From: Streptomyces lavendulae subsp. lavendulae
Lineage (GTDB): Bacteria > Actinomycetota > Actinomycetes > Streptomycetales > Streptomycetaceae
Assembly: GCF_002803845.1 (NCBI RefSeq)
Contig: NZ_CP024985.1
Coordinates: 6,769,501-6,833,500 of the forward strand
Length of the DNA stretch: 64,000 bases
Direction of reading: 5' to 3'
The notes under the pieces were generated by a model that saw only the letters and a program-made list of their open reading frames with translations, was not told the origin of the DNA and searched no databases. Positions 60,278 to 64,000 of the stretch are shown piece after piece. Numbering within the stretch: position 1 is the stretch's first letter; the number at the start of each line of letters is the position of its first letter. The translations under genes and the position numbers were made by a program.

Positions 60278-61915
60278 TTACGGGGCCTCTGCCGGGACCT
60301 CCGGGATCTCCGAGGCGTCGATCGACGGACCCGGCGCCTGCGCCGGGGGCTGGACCCGGAGCGTCTTGGACAGGGTCACCCGGTCCTCCCCGCCGCCCGG
60401 ACCCGGCGCCTGCCGCTCGGGGAGCAGCTCCAGGACCGCCTGGCGGTGGCCCGGGTGCGTGCCGTCCTCGTACGGGTCCGGCGTCGCGGGCACCTGGAGC
60501 CGGTGCACCGGCCCCGTACCGAGCCGGGCGTACCCGCGGCCCGGCGGCGGCTGCGCCGGCGGGGTGGTGTGCGGGGGCAGCCCGAGGGCGTCGGTGATCT
60601 GCTGGACCGACGCCGGCCCGAGGACCACGCGGGCCCGGGTGTGCTGCCAGACGGCGTCGTGCAGCAGCTCCAGATGGTCGAACTGCTCGGCCACCACCAC
60701 CGTGACGTGCGCGGCGCGCCCGTGGCGCAGCGGCACCTGGAGCTGCGCCAGGGGGTCCGGGCGGCCCTCGGCGGCCGCGAGGTGACCGAGAACGCTGGGC
60801 CGGTCCAGCAGGATCCACAGCGGGCGCCGGGTGTCCTCGGGGGCGGGCCGGCCCGCCTCGTGGGCCCGGTGGGTGGCGATCAGGCGGCGTTCGGTCTCGT
60901 GGGCGGCCCACTCGACGGTGGACAGCGCCCCGCCGGGCCCGCACTCGACGGCCAGTACGCCCGCGCGGCCGGACAGGCAGGAGTACTCGCCGCTGCCGCC
61001 GCCCTCGACGATCATGACGTCGCCACCGTGGCGCAGGGCCTGGAGGGCGATCGAGCGCAGCAGGGTGGAGGTGCCGCTGCCGGGCTGGCCGACGGCCAGC
61101 AGGTGCGGCTCGGTGGAGCGGGGGCCGGTGCGCCAGACCACGGCGGGCTCGTCACGGGGGTCGTCGCCCTCGACCACGGGCAGGGTGCGCCGGACCCCCG
61201 CCGGGTCGGTGAAGCCGAGGACGGTCTCGCCCGGCGAGGTCACGAAGGGCTGGGCGGCGATCCCGGTGGGCAGCGGGGCCAGCACGCGCAGGTCGAGCTG
61301 GTTGCCCTCCTCGTCCCAGTCGAAGCGGTACTCCCGCCCGCGACCGGACTTGGCGTGCAGCAGCGCCTCGACGCGGGCCCGGGAGGCGGCCTCGCCGTCG
61401 GGGAAGTAGGCGGGGTAGCGGATGCGGAGCCGGGTGACCCGGCCGGCCTCGTCGAAGGCGTAGTCGTCGAAGGCCCCGTCCCAGTCGCCGCCGTGCGTGA
61501 AGAGCGGACTCGGGTCCTCGGGGACGGAGAAGTACGGCACGAGGGCCTCGTAGAGGGATCCGAGGCGTTCGGTCTCGGCGTCACTGGGCCCGGTCTTCAC
61601 CGGGGTGCGGTCGCGTCCCTGCCAGGCCGCCGCCGCCATGAGGGAGATCAGGGCGGCGAGGGGGCCGTAGGGGAGGAGCGCGACCACGAGGACGCAGGCG
61701 GCTCCCAGGAACAGCGCGGGACCGCGCTTGTCCTTGGGGGTCGCGGTCCACTTCCGCCGCCCGGCCGCGGCCAGGATGCGCAGACCGCGCCCGATGACGA
61801 GGAGCGGATGGAGGACGTCCGTGGCGCTGTCGGCGGCCGTGCGAGCGAAGTCGCGGCCCCGGGCGAGCGACGCGGTGCCGCTGCTGAGGATTCGGGGGAG
61901 TGGGCGCCGTGCCAC
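60278..61915 (-). CDS. sffA: SpoIIIE/FtsK-like sporulation protein SffA
   Basis: This is a 545-residue membrane-anchored ATPase-like protein. Two or so helices near residues 65-100 (ALFLGAACVLVVALLPYGPL) precede a FtsK-type P-loop domain. The Walker A reads AVGQPGSGTSTLLRSIA, with Thr282 where the essential Lys normally is. PLWILLDRPSVLGHL is the Walker-B-like strand. In S. coelicolor SffA (SCO1416) localises to sporulation septa through SmeA. The order smeA-sffA and 51-bp gap match. Weak GGAGAC precedes ATG 61915. The altered P-loop questions ATP use. Confidence 0.88.
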   Translation of the reverse strand: MARRPLPRILSSGTASLARGRDFARTAADSATDVLHPLLVIGRGLRILAAAGRRKWTATPKDKRGPALFLGAACVLVVALLPYGPLAALISLMAAAAWQGRDRTPVKTGPSDAETERLGSLYEALVPYFSVPEDPSPLFTHGGDWDGAFDDYAFDEAGRVTRLRIRYPAYFPDGEAASRARVEALLHAKSGRGREYRFDWDEEGNQLDLRVLAPLPTGIAAQPFVTSPGETVLGFTDPAGVRRTLPVVEGDDPRDEPAVVWRTGPRSTEPHLLAVGQPGSGTSTLLRSIALQALRHGGDVMIVEGGGSGEYSCLSGRAGVLAVECGPGGALSTVEWAAHETERRLIATHRAHEAGRPAPEDTRRPLWILLDRPSVLGHLAAAEGRPDPLAQLQVPLRHGRAAHVTVVVAEQFDHLELLHDAVWQHTRARVVLGPASVQQITDALGLPPHTTPPAQPPPGRGYARLGTGPVHRLQVPATPDPYEDGTHPGHRQAVLELLPERQAPGPGGGEDRVTLSKTLRVQPPAQAPGPSIDASEIPEVPAEAP

Positions 61916-61966
61916 GGTCGTCTCCTGGAGTTGTGGTGGTGCGGGGACGGAGCGGGACGGGGCGGT

Positions 61967-62161
61967 CTAGAGCTTGATCCCGCCGAGCAGGCTCGCGAGG
62001 CTCGCCGTGCTCGCCGTGATGCTGGGGGCGATGGCGGAGCCGGCGAGGAAGAAGCCGAAGAGCGCGCAGACGAAGGCGTGGGTCAGCTTCATCCCGTCCT
62101 TCTTGAAGAAGAGGAAGCAGATGATGCCGAGCAGGACGACACCTGAGATGGACAGGACCAT
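61967..62161 (-). CDS. smeA: Small membrane protein SmeA
   Basis: This is a 64-residue protein with two transmembrane helices: VLSISGVVLLGIICFLFF and THAFVCALFGFFLAGSAIA, joined by a basic turn (KKDGMK), and a short C-terminal tail. In S. coelicolor SmeA targets the FtsK-like SffA to sporulation septa and is expressed in sporulating aerial hyphae. CAGGAGAACG is a strong ribosome binding site for ATG 62161. sffA follows on the same strand. Confidence 0.88.
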   Translation of the reverse strand: MVLSISGVVLLGIICFLFFKKDGMKLTHAFVCALFGFFLAGSAIAPSITASTASLASLLGGIKL

Positions 62162-62489
62162 GAGACGTTCTCCTGGTGGGTGGGGACGGTCACCATCAGT
62201 ACTTCCAGGCTCACAGGAAGTATCAATGCGACAAAAGGTGCATACGGGTGAATCCTTAGCTTTTTCACCGTCCCGGCCCCTCCCGACTGGCGCGCCCGCC
62301 GCACACGGTGTGCGCACGCCGCCGACCGGCATCCTTGCCGCGGACCGGCCCCCTCATGTCCCCCACCGGGCGCTACCCTGACGATTCACCCGCACGGACG
62401 CAGCGCCGTGCCCCCACGGCCCGCCCGGCCTGGGGAAACTCTTGCCGAAGCGGCGAGCGACAAGCAGTGAGTGAAAGGCGGCACGACTG
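62162..62489. other. Divergent promoter region between smeA and the ankyrin gene
   Basis: These 328 bases hold no convincing gene. The part nearest smeA (about 62205-62270) is distinctly AT-rich for this genome (GAAGTATCAATGCGACAAAA, then CCTTAGCTTTTTCACC) and should contain the smeA promoter. I found no clear WhiA (GACAC) or BldD site by eye. The ankyrin gene side has AGTGAGTGAAAGGCGG before its start. Confidence 0.4.
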
Positions 62490-62939
62490 ATGAGCAGCAC
62501 CGACGAAAACCCGGCCGGCGCGGCCGAAGCGGCACAGGCGGACGACGCGGCCGGCGCTCCCGACGCGGACGTCATCGAGCTGGCCACCAAGATCTTCGAC
62601 CTCGCCCGCCAGGGCGAGACCGGGACGCTGGCCGCCTACCTCGACGCCGGGGTGCCCGCGAACCTCACCAACGACCGCGGCGACACCCTCGTGATGCTCG
62701 CCGCCTACCACGGCCACGCCGACGCCGTCACGGCCCTCCTGGAGCGCGGCGCCGAGGCCGACCGGGCGAACGACCGCGGCCAGACCCCGCTCGCCGGCGC
62801 GGTCTTCAAGGGCGAGGAGGCGGTCATCCGCGCGCTCCTCGCCGGCGGGGCCGACCCGAACGCCGGAACCCCCTCCGCCGTGGACACCGCCCGCATGTTC
62901 GCCAAGGCCGACCTGCTGGAACTCTTCGGAGCCCGGTAA
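62490..62939 (+). CDS. Ankyrin-repeat protein
   Basis: This is a 149-residue cytosolic protein. An acidic Ala-rich N terminus (AAEAAQADDAAGAPDADVIE) is followed by about three ankyrin repeats: GETGTLAAYLDAGVPANLTN, RGDTLVMLAAYHGHADAV, RGQTPLAGAVFKGEEAVI, and a cap. Ankyrin units mediate protein binding; the partner is unknown. AAAGGCGG precedes ATG 62490. It ends before a T6 run. Confidence 0.9.
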   Translation: MSSTDENPAGAAEAAQADDAAGAPDADVIELATKIFDLARQGETGTLAAYLDAGVPANLTNDRGDTLVMLAAYHGHADAVTALLERGAEADRANDRGQTPLAGAVFKGEEAVIRALLAGGADPNAGTPSAVDTARMFAKADLLELFGAR

Positions 62940-63281
62940 TCCGGTTTTTTCCCGGGCCCCGCCCGCCCAGGAGCGGGCCGAGACCTCACGGCTTGGTCAC
63001 GGCGGCCTTAAATGTGGTCGCGGCACACAAACCGCCTGGGTCATCATGGCGTCGGATTCGATTCGCGGACATGACGGACGGGCAGGAGCGGGCTGGACAC
63101 GACGGGTGTCCATACCCACCCCTGCCACACCGGCCGCCAGGGTCGCGAAGCACCGACGAGAGTGAGAAGGCAATGGTCTACATCGAGCGGAACATGACGG
63201 CGGACGTCCTCACATGCTGTTACGCGGCCCTGTGAATCCCGATTCCCGGTTGCGTCCCCAGCTTGATTTGAGGCCATTCCC
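62940..63281 (+). other. Intergenic region with weak terminator and possible short frame
   Basis: CCGG-TAAT-CCGG followed by TTTTTT (about 62934-62950) overlaps the ankyrin stop; T6 is rare here and marks a likely intrinsic terminator. AGGAGCGGGCC-type repeats follow. A 20-codon frame at 63173-63235 (ending LTCCYAAL) has AGAAGG only two bases from its ATG, too close for good initiation, so I do not call it a gene. The HEAT-like gene promoter should lie in the last 150 bases. Confidence 0.35.
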
Positions 63282-64000
63282 ATGTTCGAACCAGTCATAG
63301 CGCCAAGCGGCACCCTGCTCGGGCTCCTCCAGCGGGGCCGCGGCGACGGCACGCTGCACGCGCTCGCGGCGCCCCGGTCCGAGGCCCTCGCGGCCCTGGA
63401 CCAGTGCGTGCTCCGCGACCCGCGCCAGGACTGGCAGGTCGAGAACCGCTCCCTGTACTACGCCCGCCTGTACCTGGACCTCGACGGCCCGCTCGGCGCG
63501 ATCGAGGCGCACCTCTTCAGCCTCGACGACCTCGTCGACGAAGAGGACCACCGCACGGGCCTCGCCCTGTCCGTCCTCGGCCACCTGGCCTCGTACGGCC
63601 GCGACGACGCGACCGCGCTGCTGCGCCGCTACGCCGCCTCCGGCGCCAACTGGGCGTGGGCCCTGGACGAGCTCGCCCTGCGCGACGACGACGAGGGGCT
63701 GCGCTCCCTCGCCGACCCCGTCCTCGCCCGGTTCCCCGGCACCCCCGAGGGCGACGCCCGGCTCGCCAGCGCGGTCCGCGACGCCTACGAGCCCCGCCCG
63801 TGGTGCCTGTGGGAGGAGTCCCCGCTGTACGGGGAGCGGCTGCGCGCCGCCCGCCAGCAGGGCTCCTTCGACCGCTGGCAGCGCCAGCTGACCCCCAGCG
63901 GCCCCCGGCCCGGCTGGGGCGTCCAGGCCGTCTTCGACTGGGCCGCCGACGGTCTGCGCCGCGGCACGCCGTTGCACGTGCCCGCCGCGCGCTGTCTCGC
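63282..64000 (+). CDS. HEAT-repeat-like protein, cut by right edge
   Basis: The first ~239 residues of a longer protein are visible. It begins MFEPVIAPSGTLLGLLQRG and continues as helical repeats (YYARLYLDLDGPLGAIEAHL, TGLALSVLGHLASYGRDDAT, ALLRRYAASGANWAWALDEL) of the HEAT/adaptin type found in a Streptomyces family of unknown function. TTGAGG lies upstream of ATG 63282 at normal spacing. No enzyme motif is seen in the visible part. Confidence 0.8.
   Translation, partial: MFEPVIAPSGTLLGLLQRGRGDGTLHALAAPRSEALAALDQCVLRDPRQDWQVENRSLYYARLYLDLDGPLGAIEAHLFSLDDLVDEEDHRTGLALSVLGHLASYGRDDATALLRRYAASGANWAWALDELALRDDDEGLRSLADPVLARFPGTPEGDARLASAVRDAYEPRPWCLWEESPLYGERLRAARQQGSFDRWQRQLTPSGPRPGWGVQAVFDWAADGLRRGTPLHVPAARCL

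Noticed and set aside
62205..62270. Horizontally acquired AT-rich segment by smeA
   Set aside because: It is too short and lies in a divergent promoter region where lower GC is expected.

Overview
The window is high-GC actinobacterial chromosome and almost certainly Streptomyces. Codon third positions are nearly all G/C. It carries Streptomyces hallmark genes: a WhiB-like protein, RbpA, SmeA/SffA, a DUF6230/DUF6114 pair, an SPW-repeat protein, an SCO1431-type small membrane protein and an SCO0930-type lipoprotein. From memory, the right half follows the S. coelicolor SCO1414-SCO1444 neighbourhood in order. This is conserved core chromosome with local decay and one insertion sequence. I see no prophage, CRISPR array or large biosynthetic cluster.

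Layout. 0-3.5 kb (minus): a gene entering from the left edge, a WD40 relic, a LytTR response regulator, a repeat lipoprotein and an SGNH hydrolase. 3.5-5.9 kb: an APC amino-acid permease and its Lrp/AsnC regulator, behind two 27-bp operator-like repeats set 51 bp apart. 6-10.9 kb: an uncharacterised 1542-residue protein converging on a WhiB-like gene. 11-15 kb (minus): three flavin-dependent monooxygenases preceded by a 46-codon HxDLxR-type leader peptide; a second leader of the same type lies divergently across an acetyltransferase gene. 15.8-17.4 kb: GC-rich tandem repeats and a GST-like gene. 17.4-20.1 kb: a DavA/DavB-type amino-acid 2-monooxygenase and amidase pair. 20.1-25.7 kb: two proteins of unknown function, a uracil permease, an MFS carrier, a divergent ROK regulator and an SDR pseudogene. 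25.8-28.4 kb: a modular GH18 chitinase with classical chitinase direct repeats. 28.5-34.3 kb: FMN riboswitch, ribD-ribE-ribM-ribBA-ribH, then hisE-hisG.

34.4-38.5 kb: a PH-domain protein and two CNNM/CBS membrane proteins, the second frameshifted and carrying an IS481-family element in its stop codon. 38.5-48.4 kb: an EccA-like AAA+ ATPase, a P-loop kinase, a secreted C39-like peptidase, small membrane proteins, DUF6114/DUF6230 with a divergent TetR gene, an acyl-CoA dehydrogenase and a GNAT protein. 48.6-53.7 kb: a DUF/phosphotransferase pair, a Cys-rich protein, an Lrp regulator and an amidohydrolase. 54-64 kb: ppm1, fxsA, rbpA with a SigR-type promoter, an MFS protein, a GDPD, a MocR-type regulator, smeA-sffA, an ankyrin protein and a HEAT-like gene cut by the right edge.

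Likely working units: the rib operon, with FMN feedback through the riboswitch and RibM for uptake; the sulfur-linked monooxygenase operon under leader-peptide control; the lysine/arginine oxygenase-amidase pair; the permease-Lrp pair; and smeA-sffA in sporulation septa. No single cassette is an obvious new defence or conflict system. The strongest novel leads are the paired leader peptides, the helically phased GCGCAA repeats at two amino-acid loci, and the orphan 1542-residue protein.
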